A stretch of DNA of 64,000 nucleotides from Candidatus Sumerlaea chitinivorans (GTDB lineage: Bacteria; Sumerlaeota; Sumerlaeia; Sumerlaeales; Sumerlaeaceae), in NCBI GenBank assembly GCA_003290465.1, contig CP030759.1, positions 3,100,001 to 3,164,000 on the forward strand, given 5' to 3'. The position numbers and the translations under genes were made by a program. Positions 19,089 through 27,980 of this stretch are shown here, piece after piece. The notes under the pieces are model-generated. The model worked only from the letters and a program-made list of their open reading frames with translations, searched no databases and was not told where the DNA came from. The first letter of the stretch is position 1. Every line of letters starts with the position of its first letter.

Positions 19089-20444
19089 CTACGCTTTTGT
19101 CTTCTGGGTTTTTCGGCGATCCTTTTTTCGGCTTGTTTGGGGTAAGCGCAGGGCAGGGGGGAGCCATTCGTCATGTGCTTCAAGCAGCGCATCCACCATC
19201 GCCCAGATTTCGTCGAGCGTCAATTCGGCTGCGGTGTGCGGATCCAGCATCGCCGCGTGGTAAACGTGATCTCGGTTCCCAGTGAGCGCTGCTTCTACGG
19301 TCAGCTCCTGCACATTCACGTTGGTGCGGATGATCGCCGCGAGTTGTGGCGGCAAGTCCCCGATCACAGTTGGTTGCAGACCATTTTTGTCCACCAAAAT
19401 CGGGACTTCAACGCAGCAGCGGTCGGGGAGATTCGTGATGAGGCCGGTGTTGAGCACGTTGCCGTAGATTACGCGCGGAATGCCTGTGACGACACTGTGG
19501 ATGATGTACGTCCCGTACTCTTCGCTACGATGGAGCTCGAGTTGTGCATTGGGATCCTCAAGTTGGCGCCGGAGATCGTGCCATGTGCTAATGAGCCACT
19601 CGCAGCGCCGCGGGTATTCATCGAGGGGAATATTGAACCGCTCGATGAGGTCCGGACGATCGCGGCGAATGAAGTGTGGGCAGTATTCGGCAAAATGTTC
19701 ACTGGATTCGGTGACGAAGTAGCCCAAGCGCATCATCATCTCGTAACGTAGGAGATTGTCCTTAGGAGCGCGTCCCTCCAAATAAACCCTGCGGAGATCG
19801 GGGTAAAGGTCGCGGCCTTGATGCTCAAACCTTAGGAAAAACGCCATGTGATTGATGCCTGCGCACAGATAGTTGATTTCTTCGAACGGGATGCCGAGAT
19901 CGCGCGCGAGTTGACGGGCCGTTCCGAAAACGCTGTGGCAGAGGCCGACGGTGCGAATCTTGGTCGCTTTGAGCACGGCCATAGTGTTCATAGCCATAGG
20001 GTTCGTGTAGTTAAGGAACAGCACATTCGGGCAAACCTGCTCCATAATCCGGCAGTACTCGAGTAACACGGGGATGGTGCGCAGGGCGCGCATGATGCCG
20101 CCGATGCCGACCGTGTCGCCGATGGTTTGTCGTAAGCCAAACCGCTTTGGGATTTCGAAATCAGTCACGGTGCAGGGTCGGTACCCGCCGACTTGGATCA
20201 TGTTGATGGCAAAGTCTGCCCCCTCGAGAGCGCGGCGTGGGTCCCGTGTCGCTGTAATTTTGGGTTTCACACCAACCTGTGCCGCAAGCTTGTGTGCTAC
20301 GACCTCCGAGGTTCGAAGGCGCTCCGCATCAATATCGAATAGCGCAAGGTGGGAGTCGCGGAGTTCTGGAAAGGACAGAAGGTCATACATGAGCTGCTTT
20401 GCGAAAGCTGTACTGCCGGCGCCAATAAATGCCACTTTGATCAT
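19089..20444 (-). CDS. Glycoside hydrolase family 4, alpha-galactosidase (MelA)-like
   Basis: A 451-residue cytoplasmic enzyme of normal length. GH4 enzymes use NAD and a divalent metal (usually Mn) to cleave glycosides by a redox-elimination path. The Rossmann motif is FIGAGSTAFAKQLMYDLL from residue 6, and Asp37 in LFDID follows the second strand. The metal-site motif is GLCHSVFG (Cys169, His170), and GINHMAF supplies a second His (199). The CHSV form of this motif is the one linked with alpha-galactosidases rather than alpha-glucosidases (CHGx) or 6-phospho-glycosidases, so MelA-type activity is the best guess. The Lys/Arg-rich tail (RKKDRRKTQKTK) is unusual. No sugar transporter lies beside it. 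It diverges from the PHP-type gene at 20810. Confidence 0.92.
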   Translation of the reverse strand: MIKVAFIGAGSTAFAKQLMYDLLSFPELRDSHLALFDIDAERLRTSEVVAHKLAAQVGVKPKITATRDPRRALEGADFAINMIQVGGYRPCTVTDFEIPKRFGLRQTIGDTVGIGGIMRALRTIPVLLEYCRIMEQVCPNVLFLNYTNPMAMNTMAVLKATKIRTVGLCHSVFGTARQLARDLGIPFEEINYLCAGINHMAFFLRFEHQGRDLYPDLRRVYLEGRAPKDNLLRYEMMMRLGYFVTESSEHFAEYCPHFIRRDRPDLIERFNIPLDEYPRRCEWLISTWHDLRRQLEDPNAQLELHRSEEYGTYIIHSVVTGIPRVIYGNVLNTGLITNLPDRCCVEVPILVDKNGLQPTVIGDLPPQLAAIIRTNVNVQELTVEAALTGNRDHVYHAAMLDPHTAAELTLDEIWAMVDALLEAHDEWLPPALRLPQTSRKKDRRKTQKTKA

Positions 20445-20809
20445 AGGTTTCTCCCCGTAGCACTAATTTTTTTCTGAGCGATCCAGCATTGTTGCGACCA
20501 CTGCAAGTACTGTGTTGACGCTTTCGAGAGCTTCGGATGAGATTGCTACGCGTGATGAATCCAGTGTCTACGCAACCCCCAAAGCTATTTCAACACTAAA
20601 CTAATTGTCAAAGTCCACTGTGAATTCTGAATGACAAGAGAAAATTTCACAAAAATTCGCTGTCGCGGTACTTGGCGCTGTTCTCGCCTTAAGGCAGGCG
20701 GACCAGGGCTCAGGGGCGTTTTTCTCTCGCATTTTCTCTTGAGGAATGTCGGAGTCGCAAGAGCCGGATTGGCCCAGTGATCGGTATTCCTACTTTAGGA
20801 GAATGTGCG
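20445..20809. other. Divergent intergenic region, 365 bp
   Basis: Lies between the GH4 gene (minus) and the exported metallohydrolase gene (plus). On the minus strand TTGACA at 20611-20606 could be a -35 for the GH4 gene, but the -10 at normal spacing is poor. AGGAG just before 20810 is the ribosome site for the plus gene. No small gene is seen. Confidence 0.4.
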
Positions 20810-23167
20810 ATGGGGCGTGTGACACGACGACGGGTTCTGCAGACCTCAGCAACCCTCTTGGCGGGTTGGTGTGCCCACCGCTTGGTGGGGCCTTTCTATG
20901 CGATTGCAGGCCCTCCACCTTGGGAGATTCCGCCGGCACTTTTGGCGGGAGAGGATGGCAAACTCCGCTTAGGACCCATGCTCCAAATTGGCGGCTCACG
21001 GAGCTATCTACCTCGGATCGCTGCCGCTTCTCAAGGTGGAGCGTGGTTGAGTTGGGTGGAACACCCTGCCGAACAAGAATTGCTTCGCATAGCGTTTTTT
21101 GATGGTGCAAAGATAGGTGTGCCGATCGACGTGGCGCCGATGCACCGCCGCGTGGGAAAGCCTGCGCTTGGCCTACTGAAAGGTGAACCGCTTCTGCTCT
21201 GGTGTGGGGTCGAGCGTGACGAGCCGCCCACCCTTTGGCTGGCCCGATGTCGCAGTGACGGTGCGGTGTTTGCCTCGCAAGTGGAGAGAGTTGAGCCGGG
21301 GGTGGCTGCCCCAGCGATGAGTATGTCGCCTGACGGCCAGGTTTGGCTGGCGTGGGAGCAGCGACCTACCGATACCTCACCGATTCAAGTGTGGGTGGCG
21401 CAACTAAACGGTACGAAACTTGAGCATGCGCGTCCGGTGACTCCGAAGCCCGGTGGCGACCAACGGCGACCAGCCATTCTCGCCTTGCCCCAGGGTCGGG
21501 TTTGGGTGGCTTGGGATGAAGCGACCAAAGAAGGAAGTGTAGAGATCCGCGCCGCACTGCTGCGCGCAGCTGCAGCCACTCCGCAAGTCTTTACGCTCAC
21601 CCGTGGTGGGCTCAATCTGGCCGCCTCCCTTGCGGGACGCGCGAATGGACCCGTGTGGCTGGCGTGGTACACGAACGTGTGGCCGGACGGTACTGTGGAT
21701 GTGCCTCGACGTGTCGAGGTGGCCGCATATTCCGAAGGGCGCTGGTGGCGTCCGACGGCAGGTGCGCCGCAAATTGAGAGAGACAGCCGAGGCGAAGTAC
21801 AGGGATTCGAGTTCCCACATTTGATGGTCGCCACGGGCGGCAGGCTTTGGCTTACGGGACGTGCCTCGCAGAATTTTTACGTCGTGACGCTCGAAGGCGA
21901 CCGGTGGAGTCCCATCTATCGCGTGCCGAAAGACGGATGGGGTGGACGAGGACAACATTTTTTATCGGCCGAGCTTGCCTCGGGCGATCTCATCACGGCG
22001 CGACGCGACCTGAGTCAGACAGTCGTGCAAACGTTCGCTCATTCTGAGAGTACTCCCCGGCGCATCTCCCTGAGTCCTCAACGTAGCCAACCGTCGGTCT
22101 CGATGAAGCTCGCCTCGCGCATCGATTTTGCACCCTATCGCGATTTTCATTTCTACTTTGGCGACATTCATGGGCATACCTCACTGAGCGACGGCACAGG
22201 CGACGTGGACGAGTACTACCGGATGCGCCGCGACGCCTACGAGCTCGACTTTGCCTCTCTCACTGATCATGACAATTTTGTGGGCAAGAAACTCTCACCC
22301 AGTGAGTGGGAAGAGATCAAAGAGATCACCGATCGCTTCAATCGATCTGGTGAATTTATTACGCTCTTTGGTCAGGAGTGGACGAGTCTGCGCGTGCCGC
22401 GAGGCGGGGGGCACATGAACGTGTATTCGACTCGGCGCGACATCCCACTTTTCGATCATACGGAAACCGCTTACGCGACAACGGCCCAACTGGTGGAGGC
22501 GGCTCGTTCATGGCAGGCGATTGCCATTCCCCACCACATTGGCTGGACGGGGACGGTTTGGGATGCGATGGCGCCCGACGTGACACCGTTGGTTGAAATC
22601 ATCTCGGTGCATGGAGCCCATGAGTTTATGGGCAACACTCCCATACCGCATCGCGGCGGGATGCGCGGCTATTTCGCGCAAGATGGTCTCGCGCGTGGGC
22701 TACGATTTGGCTTCATTGGCGGCACGGATTGTCACGGCCTTGCGTGGCAGCACGGCGAGTGCTGGAAACGCGATCCGTATCGAGGGGGGTGGGCAGGCGT
22801 ACTTGCGCGAGAGCTCACGCGTGACGCGATTTTCGAGGCATTGCGAAAACGGCGCTGCTTTGCCACCAGTGGCATCCGGATGCGCCTCGTATTCGAAATC
22901 AACGACCACCTCATGGGTGAGGAATTTACTTCGCAGGAGCCGGTGCGCGCCTTCGTGGACGTCAACAGCGAATCGCTGATTCGCTGGATTGAGATTGTGA
23001 AGAACAACGAAACCGTCTACCGCTTCGGAGGTGAAGGCCACCACTCCACCTTCCGCTGGGAGGATCCAAATCCCACTGCCGGCACATCGTGGTATTATCT
23101 TCGTGTCATTTGTCGCGACGATAACATGGCATGGTCGAGTCCGATCTGGGTGACGCGCCCCACGTAG
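20810..23167 (+). CDS. TAT-exported PHP-type metallohydrolase (CehA/McbA-like) with N-terminal WLAW repeats
   Basis: A 785-residue protein from the ATG at 20810, which has AGGAG eight bases ahead and opens with the twin-arginine signal VTRRRVLQTSATLLAG. Residues about 40-435 hold spaced repeats of a Val-Trp-(Leu/Val)-Ala-Trp strand (VWLAWEQ, VWVAWDE, VWLAWYT), like sialidase or propeller blades. About 445-785 form a PHP-like metal-dependent hydrolase: FGDIHGHTSLSDGTGDVDEY (His454, His456), LTDHDNF, HMNVYSTR, IPHHIGW, ISVHGAHE, FIGGTDCHG. The His/Asp set for a polynuclear metal site appears complete. CehA/McbA relatives hydrolyse carbamate or phosphate esters; the real substrate is unknown. 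The gene is monocistronic, or perhaps co-transcribed with ymdB 275 bases downstream. Confidence 0.88.
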   Translation: MGRVTRRRVLQTSATLLAGWCAHRLVGPFYAIAGPPPWEIPPALLAGEDGKLRLGPMLQIGGSRSYLPRIAAASQGGAWLSWVEHPAEQELLRIAFFDGAKIGVPIDVAPMHRRVGKPALGLLKGEPLLLWCGVERDEPPTLWLARCRSDGAVFASQVERVEPGVAAPAMSMSPDGQVWLAWEQRPTDTSPIQVWVAQLNGTKLEHARPVTPKPGGDQRRPAILALPQGRVWVAWDEATKEGSVEIRAALLRAAAATPQVFTLTRGGLNLAASLAGRANGPVWLAWYTNVWPDGTVDVPRRVEVAAYSEGRWWRPTAGAPQIERDSRGEVQGFEFPHLMVATGGRLWLTGRASQNFYVVTLEGDRWSPIYRVPKDGWGGRGQHFLSAELASGDLITARRDLSQTVVQTFAHSESTPRRISLSPQRSQPSVSMKLASRIDFAPYRDFHFYFGDIHGHTSLSDGTGDVDEYYRMRRDAYELDFASLTDHDNFVGKKLSPSEWEEIKEITDRFNRSGEFITLFGQEWTSLRVPRGGGHMNVYSTRRDIPLFDHTETAYATTAQLVEAARSWQAIAIPHHIGWTGTVWDAMAPDVTPLVEIISVHGAHEFMGNTPIPHRGGMRGYFAQDGLARGLRFGFIGGTDCHGLAWQHGECWKRDPYRGGWAGVLARELTRDAIFEALRKRRCFATSGIRMRLVFEINDHLMGEEFTSQEPVRAFVDVNSESLIRWIEIVKNNETVYRFGGEGHHSTFRWEDPNPTAGTSWYYLRVICRDDNMAWSSPIWVTRPT

Positions 23168-23442
23168 CTGCGCTGAGAGGATCCGCAAGGTTCTTGCTGC
23201 CGGAGGCTTTTAGGCTATTCGTAATCCATTGTGAGCGCGGCTAAGGGCTTTCCCGATACATAGCTGCAAACTTGTGGCTGTCGCAGATGTTTTTCAGGCT
23301 TGCCACGGGGTCACGTTGCTCCCCACGCTCAACGTCTTATGCGAGAAAGACTCAAACAACATTGCAAGAAAACGGCCAAGAAAGCCTTGCCCCGTTCCAC
23401 TGACGCACCAGCGGATTCTCACGTCTGGCAAGGAGTTCCCCG

Positions 23443-24237
23443 ATGTTTGTGAGAGTGCTGGTGATTGGCGACGTCATGGGCAAACCGGGCCGTGAGGCAG
23501 TGAAGCGCGTGGTCCCGCGTTGGCGCGCTGAGCAACGCGCCGATTTTATCATTGTGAATGGCGAGAACTGCGCCGGCGGCAAAGGCGTAAGCACCGACAC
23601 CATCCGCGAGATTCTGGACGCCGGCGTGGACGTGGTGACCACTGGCAATCATGTCTGGGACAACCGCGATGTTTTCAACTTCATCGACGACGAACCCAGA
23701 ATGATCCGCCCTGCAAATTACCCGTCCTACGAGCCAATTCCAGGAAAAGGCTACCTGATTGCGGACTGCCCGACGCTGGCATTGCGGGTGGGCGTGGTGA
23801 ACCTTCTCGGTCGAGTGTTCATGGAACCGGTCGAGTGTCCGTTCCATACGGCCGACCGTCTTCTGGAAGAAATCCGACGCGAGACACCGATTATCTTCGT
23901 TGATTTCCACGCCGAAGCAACGAGCGAAAAAATGGCCTTTGGGTGGCATCTCGACGGCCGCGTGAGCTGTGTGTACGGAACGCACACCCACGTGCCCACG
24001 GCGGACGAACGGATACTTCCCGGCGGCACGGCCTACATTACCGACATCGGAATGACGGGCGCACTGGATAGCGTCATTGGGGTCAAACCCGAACAAGTCA
24101 TCCAGCGTTTCCGCACCAACATGCCGATTCGCTGGGAGGTGGCAGAAAAGAACGTAGCTGTCTGCGGAATCCTTGTTACCGTGGACGCCGAGACGGGCAA
24201 AGCAGTTGCCATCGAGCGCATTCGCGAGAAACCGTGA
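23443..24237 (+). CDS. ymdB: YmdB/TIGR00282-family metallophosphoesterase
   Basis: A 264-residue cytoplasmic protein of standard length with AAGGAG seven bases before the ATG. It carries the YmdB motif series: IGDVMGKPGREA, IVNGENCAGGKG, TTGNHVWDNRD, IFVDFHAEATSEK, YGTHTHVPTADE, DIGMTG. The Asp/Glu/Asn/His ligands of the di-metal site are present. Characterised relatives hydrolyse 2',3'-cyclic nucleotides and affect biofilm or sporulation decisions; they are often encoded near rny, which is not seen here. It converges on the amidase gene across a 133-base gap containing a long hairpin. Confidence 0.95.
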   Translation: MFVRVLVIGDVMGKPGREAVKRVVPRWRAEQRADFIIVNGENCAGGKGVSTDTIREILDAGVDVVTTGNHVWDNRDVFNFIDDEPRMIRPANYPSYEPIPGKGYLIADCPTLALRVGVVNLLGRVFMEPVECPFHTADRLLEEIRRETPIIFVDFHAEATSEKMAFGWHLDGRVSCVYGTHTHVPTADERILPGGTAYITDIGMTGALDSVIGVKPEQVIQRFRTNMPIRWEVAEKNVAVCGILVTVDAETGKAVAIERIREKP

Positions 24238-24254
24238 GTTCCATGCACAGAATT

Positions 24255-24297
24255 AAGGACCGATGGTGCCGTTCCGGACTCGACACCACCGGTCCTT
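24255..24297. terminator. Long hairpin between convergent ymdB and amidase genes
   Basis: AAGGACCGATGGTG (24255-24268) pairs with CACCACCGGTCCTT (24284-24297), 13 of 14 positions Watson-Crick plus one mismatch or wobble, with a 15-base loop. There is no long T-run, but the position suggests a bidirectional terminator. Confidence 0.5.
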
Positions 24298-24369
24298 CAT
24301 CGTGCACGTTGCAAGCGCGTTTTGTCGGACGCGGTGGCGTAGCCGGGTTGAGTCAGCTACGCCCGTCCG

Positions 24370-27300
24370 TTACTCCGTCAAAAATTCGGACAGTCCAACC
24401 GGTAGCGGCGTGTCGAAGAAAGTCAGTGCCGCGCTCATCACACTGTTGCGCGCAGTTGGCGACGTGATGGCCTCGAATGGGAATGCCAAGTAGATGAGCT
24501 TAGGTCCATTTGTTCCGCCATCGTACGCCACCGCCGCAACCGAGGAACTTCCCGAAGTGGAGTAAGTGATCTCGTCGAAGTAGAGATTCCCAGAAGCGGG
24601 CGAAGAGGCGCCTTTCTTCAGGTGGATGCTGTCGAACTTCACGTTAGGTCCCGTCACAAGGCCATCGCCCGTGCCTGCCCATTTCGTGGTGGGATCCACC
24701 CCAATTTGCCAACTGAGCTTTTGCCAGCCCGTGAAGTTAATCGTGAAATAGTCGCTGACAAACAGCTCACCGGTGCCTTCGCTGTCGCGAATGCAGAAAC
24801 GGACCTGATTGCTCGAGTTATCCCCATAGACCCACATTGAGACGGTAGCATTCGCAGGGAAAACCGGCTGGTTGGCATTGTACTCGCGGATGAACTGCCC
24901 CGTACCCCAGACATAGTAGAGTCGGCCAGAACCCGTGCCTTGGCGCACCGGCGAGCTGGCAAGAGTAAAGGACGAAGCCGGGTCCACGCCGGGATCCGTC
25001 GAGCCGCTCGCATTGGGGTCCCACCAGCCACTCACACTGTCGAGAGCATCGAGCAGCACAGTATTCACATTCGCGTAGCGGAGCACCGCCGTCGAGCCAT
25101 TGAGCGGCGAAATCACGTCGGGGCTTGGCACATCGTAAATTGAGGAGCCATTGTCGAACGAGAAGGAGAGGCCATGGAAGATGCTCCCTGTTACGCCCTC
25201 CACGTCGTACGTCCCGGCAGAATCTTGCACGTAGTCGGCCCTCAGGACGGAGTTGAAGAAGCTCGGTGCCACACTCAACCCGTCGAGTTCGTAACCGACC
25301 TCTGAGCCTGAGACGAGCAAGCGCCCGCCGCTGTTGAGATAATTCTGCACCGCTGTCCGCTCGTTTGCATCAAAGGTCTTATCTGCGCTCGACTCGCGGC
25401 CGAGGAGCCAAATCACTGTGTGGTAGTTCGAAAGGTTGATCTGACCATCGCGCACGGCCTCGTTGGAGCACGAATCGAAATCGCGCCCAAAGGCTTTGAT
25501 TGCCTGCGCATGCGCGATGACGTAGTCGTAGGTGTTCATACGCCACAAATATTGGCGCGCAAGAATGCCGGTGCTGTATGGGTCGGCCTCACTAACGTTC
25601 ATCGCGGCATCGCAGCGGTCGAACCCGTTGACGATCAAAATTGGGTTCGCACCATTTGCGTAACAGCTTACGGCCAGCGTTTCGGTCGGGAAGCTTTCGC
25701 CTCCGGCGTTTGTCGCGGTGACCCGGAAGTAATAGATCTGCCCGGGTGTCAAGCCGCTTATGACCGTTGAGGTCCCTGATACTGGGGTACCGTTGTCGAA
25801 GCCTTTACCGTTGGTGGACTTGTACACACGGTATCCCGTGGCAGCGTCCCCTAACAAGTTGTTTCCCGTGTTGTAGGGGGGTGCGTTCCAAGAGAGTGTG
25901 ACGCTGTTGGGGCCTGAACGCACCGCGCGGAAATTCGTCGGTGGCTCGGGCAAAAGTGTGGCCGACGGGAACGCCGAGGGATTGTACCAGTTAAAGAACT
26001 TCACAATGCCCTGATAGACGGCACGGGCACAGATCCGTCGGAACTCCGGATCCCGTAGCTTTGCGGCATCGGCGGGCGTGTCGTGGAACGCAATTTCAGT
26101 AAGGGCCGCGGGCATCTTGTTGTTGTAGGAAGGATTGAGCTCGCCGTACCAGTTTGTATGTTTGCCACGGTTGACCCAGCCCGAATCGTAGCCCGCACGG
26201 ATGTCGTTGATGAGTTCATCGTGGATGTAATTCCGCAGCTCGAGTCCACCCGCAACGCCGTCGAATGGCTGATCGTACCCGCCGCTTGCGTAGGCGTAGG
26301 TCTCGGTGCCTGTCCCGGGGTTAGGCGCGTTCGTGTGCCACGAGACGTAGATGCTGCGGTTCGATTCCCATGATTCGCATTCCCAGGATGCATAGCTTGG
26401 CATCGCGGTCACGGTATTGTAACTTGCCCAATCGCTTTTGCCCATGAAAGCAGCGTAGTAGCGTCCGGATTCTTCCCAACGTGGCTTCCCGCTTGTGGTC
26501 CCGCTGACGTTGTCGGCGATATCGCCCATGCCACCGCCGAATCGGACAGCATCCGCGATCACCCGATTTCCTGCTGTTGAGCTGAGGTTACTGATCACGA
26601 CCGACCCTGTGGCCGGGTTACTGCCTGCCTCGAAGTAATAGGTGCCAATGTATTTCCACGTGTAGCCGTCCTTGGTTTGGTCCTGCGTCCAGACCGTCGA
26701 ACCGCCGGCGTGGTTGACCGTAATTCTTGCGTCTGCAGTAGTCGTGCCAGCGCCAGACGGTCGGTACCACACGTAAACCGCATAGTATCCGGCGGCAGGG
26801 ATGTTTGGTGTGTAGGTGGCGGTGGCAGTGGGGGAGCCAGTCACGGTCGTTGCATATCTGTGATTTCCACCGTATGCGGATGAGATAGTCTCCAAAGTCC
26901 ACGTGCCGGTAAAGGTTGCTGCAGTGTTATCCACAATGACCATGTTGGTGTTCATGTCGCGCTCGCGGACGGTGTACACGCGCGCTCCCGCGTTCCACAA
27001 ATAGCGTACGAGGTACTGCAGCACCGCTTCGCCATTGCTATGGTCCTCGATCAGTCCGTTGGTATAGGATCGCTGCGTCGCCCACCGCCCCAAGGAAGAG
27101 TTGTAATACCAACCGTGTCCCGGGCTAAGGAAAACGGACGCTCCAGTTAGGGCGCCGGTGGGCTGGGGCTGCCCTTGCGCTGGGGGTTGACCGGCCTTAG
27201 GTGTGGTGTCCTTGGTTGCCGTGGTTTCTGATTTCACTTCAGGCTTCTCTGCAGGTTTTGGAGCCGGTTTTGCCAGTTGTGTGAGTGGGCGATAGGGCTC

Positions 27301-27774
27301 GCTGTCGCTCAGTCGGCCTACAAAAGTCATCGAGCGGATTTCTGGCAACTGGACGGCTAAACCAGCCATGAGTTCGGCATAAAGCTCGAGCTCCTCGTCG
27401 GTGAAACCCTCGCCAAAACTCTCCGGGGAGATGCTCAAGGAGATGGTGCAAGCGCCGTCGGCCACTTCCACGTTGTCCAGTGTCACCACTTTGGAAGAAA
27501 TGCTGCGGTAGCCGCGGGCAGCCTCTTCCTCTGTTGGCCCCGCAAATTGGGCCTGAAGGATGGTTTTTAGTTTTGCGGCTAAGGCCTGATCAGGTGACAA
27601 AGGTGCCCGTGTTGTGAGATTCGCGGCTGGCACCTCTCGTTCGATCCATACGGGGCCACCGTCTCGCATCACACAGACCTTTACTGTTTCGGCGAATGCT
27701 GTGCCACTCTGGAGCAGCAAAAGTATGAGCCCTAAGCGGCCAAAAACATGGCGGTAAACATGCAAACCCATCAT
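24370..27774 (-). CDS. Exported N-acetylmuramoyl-L-alanine amidase with catalytic domain split by a Golvesin-like insertion
   Basis: An 1134-residue protein with a signal peptide (residues 1-28, ending SGTAFA). About 30-160 resemble a GerMN-type spore/sporulation domain (ISLSISPESFGEGFTDEELE). After a Pro/Lys linker, Amidase_3 starts at about 216 with FLSPGHGWYY (metal His) and IEDHSNGEAV (metal Glu). The fold is then interrupted at about 280-425 by a Golvesin-like domain (YTPNIPAAGYYAVYVWYRP). It resumes with IYVSWHTNAPN (third ligand His) and ALTEIAFHDTPADA (catalytic Glu). An FN3 domain (about 635-730), a class I amidotransferase-like Rossmann segment (about 735-900) and a carbohydrate-binding-like jelly roll (about 920-1090) complete it. 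It should cut the sugar-peptide bond of peptidoglycan. It lies downstream of dacB on the same strand. Confidence 0.9.
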   Translation of the reverse strand: MMGLHVYRHVFGRLGLILLLLQSGTAFAETVKVCVMRDGGPVWIEREVPAANLTTRAPLSPDQALAAKLKTILQAQFAGPTEEEAARGYRSISSKVVTLDNVEVADGACTISLSISPESFGEGFTDEELELYAELMAGLAVQLPEIRSMTFVGRLSDSEPYRPLTQLAKPAPKPAEKPEVKSETTATKDTTPKAGQPPAQGQPQPTGALTGASVFLSPGHGWYYNSSLGRWATQRSYTNGLIEDHSNGEAVLQYLVRYLWNAGARVYTVRERDMNTNMVIVDNTAATFTGTWTLETISSAYGGNHRYATTVTGSPTATATYTPNIPAAGYYAVYVWYRPSGAGTTTADARITVNHAGGSTVWTQDQTKDGYTWKYIGTYYFEAGSNPATGSVVISNLSSTAGNRVIADAVRFGGGMGDIADNVSGTTSGKPRWEESGRYYAAFMGKSDWASYNTVTAMPSYASWECESWESNRSIYVSWHTNAPNPGTGTETYAYASGGYDQPFDGVAGGLELRNYIHDELINDIRAGYDSGWVNRGKHTNWYGELNPSYNNKMPAALTEIAFHDTPADAAKLRDPEFRRICARAVYQGIVKFFNWYNPSAFPSATLLPEPPTNFRAVRSGPNSVTLSWNAPPYNTGNNLLGDAATGYRVYKSTNGKGFDNGTPVSGTSTVISGLTPGQIYYFRVTATNAGGESFPTETLAVSCYANGANPILIVNGFDRCDAAMNVSEADPYSTGILARQYLWRMNTYDYVIAHAQAIKAFGRDFDSCSNEAVRDGQINLSNYHTVIWLLGRESSADKTFDANERTAVQNYLNSGGRLLVSGSEVGYELDGLSVAPSFFNSVLRADYVQDSAGTYDVEGVTGSIFHGLSFSFDNGSSIYDVPSPDVISPLNGSTAVLRYANVNTVLLDALDSVSGWWDPNASGSTDPGVDPASSFTLASSPVRQGTGSGRLYYVWGTGQFIREYNANQPVFPANATVSMWVYGDNSSNQVRFCIRDSEGTGELFVSDYFTINFTGWQKLSWQIGVDPTTKWAGTGDGLVTGPNVKFDSIHLKKGASSPASGNLYFDEITYSTSGSSSVAAVAYDGGTNGPKLIYLAFPFEAITSPTARNSVMSAALTFFDTPLPVGLSEFLTE

Positions 27775-27899
27775 TGCTGTGTCCTACCCTCTCCACAATT
27801 GGGTCCCAGCGCAGTCTGACTGGTCTGGGATTCCCGACTTCCTTTGGAGTTTTTATAGGTCAAGGGGCGGTTCAAGGAAAACCGAACAAATTTTCGATG

Positions 27900-27945
27900 A
27901 AAAACGAAAGCAGCCTCCCCTGAGCCTCCATGCTGCTAAGGGAGG
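27900..27945 (-). terminator. Probable terminator of dacB
   Basis: CCTCCCCT (27914-27921) pairs with AAGGGAGG (27938-27945). On the minus strand the stem is followed by CTGCTTTCGTTTTTC. The loop is long (16 bases), so strength is moderate. Confidence 0.5.
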
Positions 27946-27980
27946 GTGACAGAGTGGGGGACGCAGGTGGGTTTGGCCAC

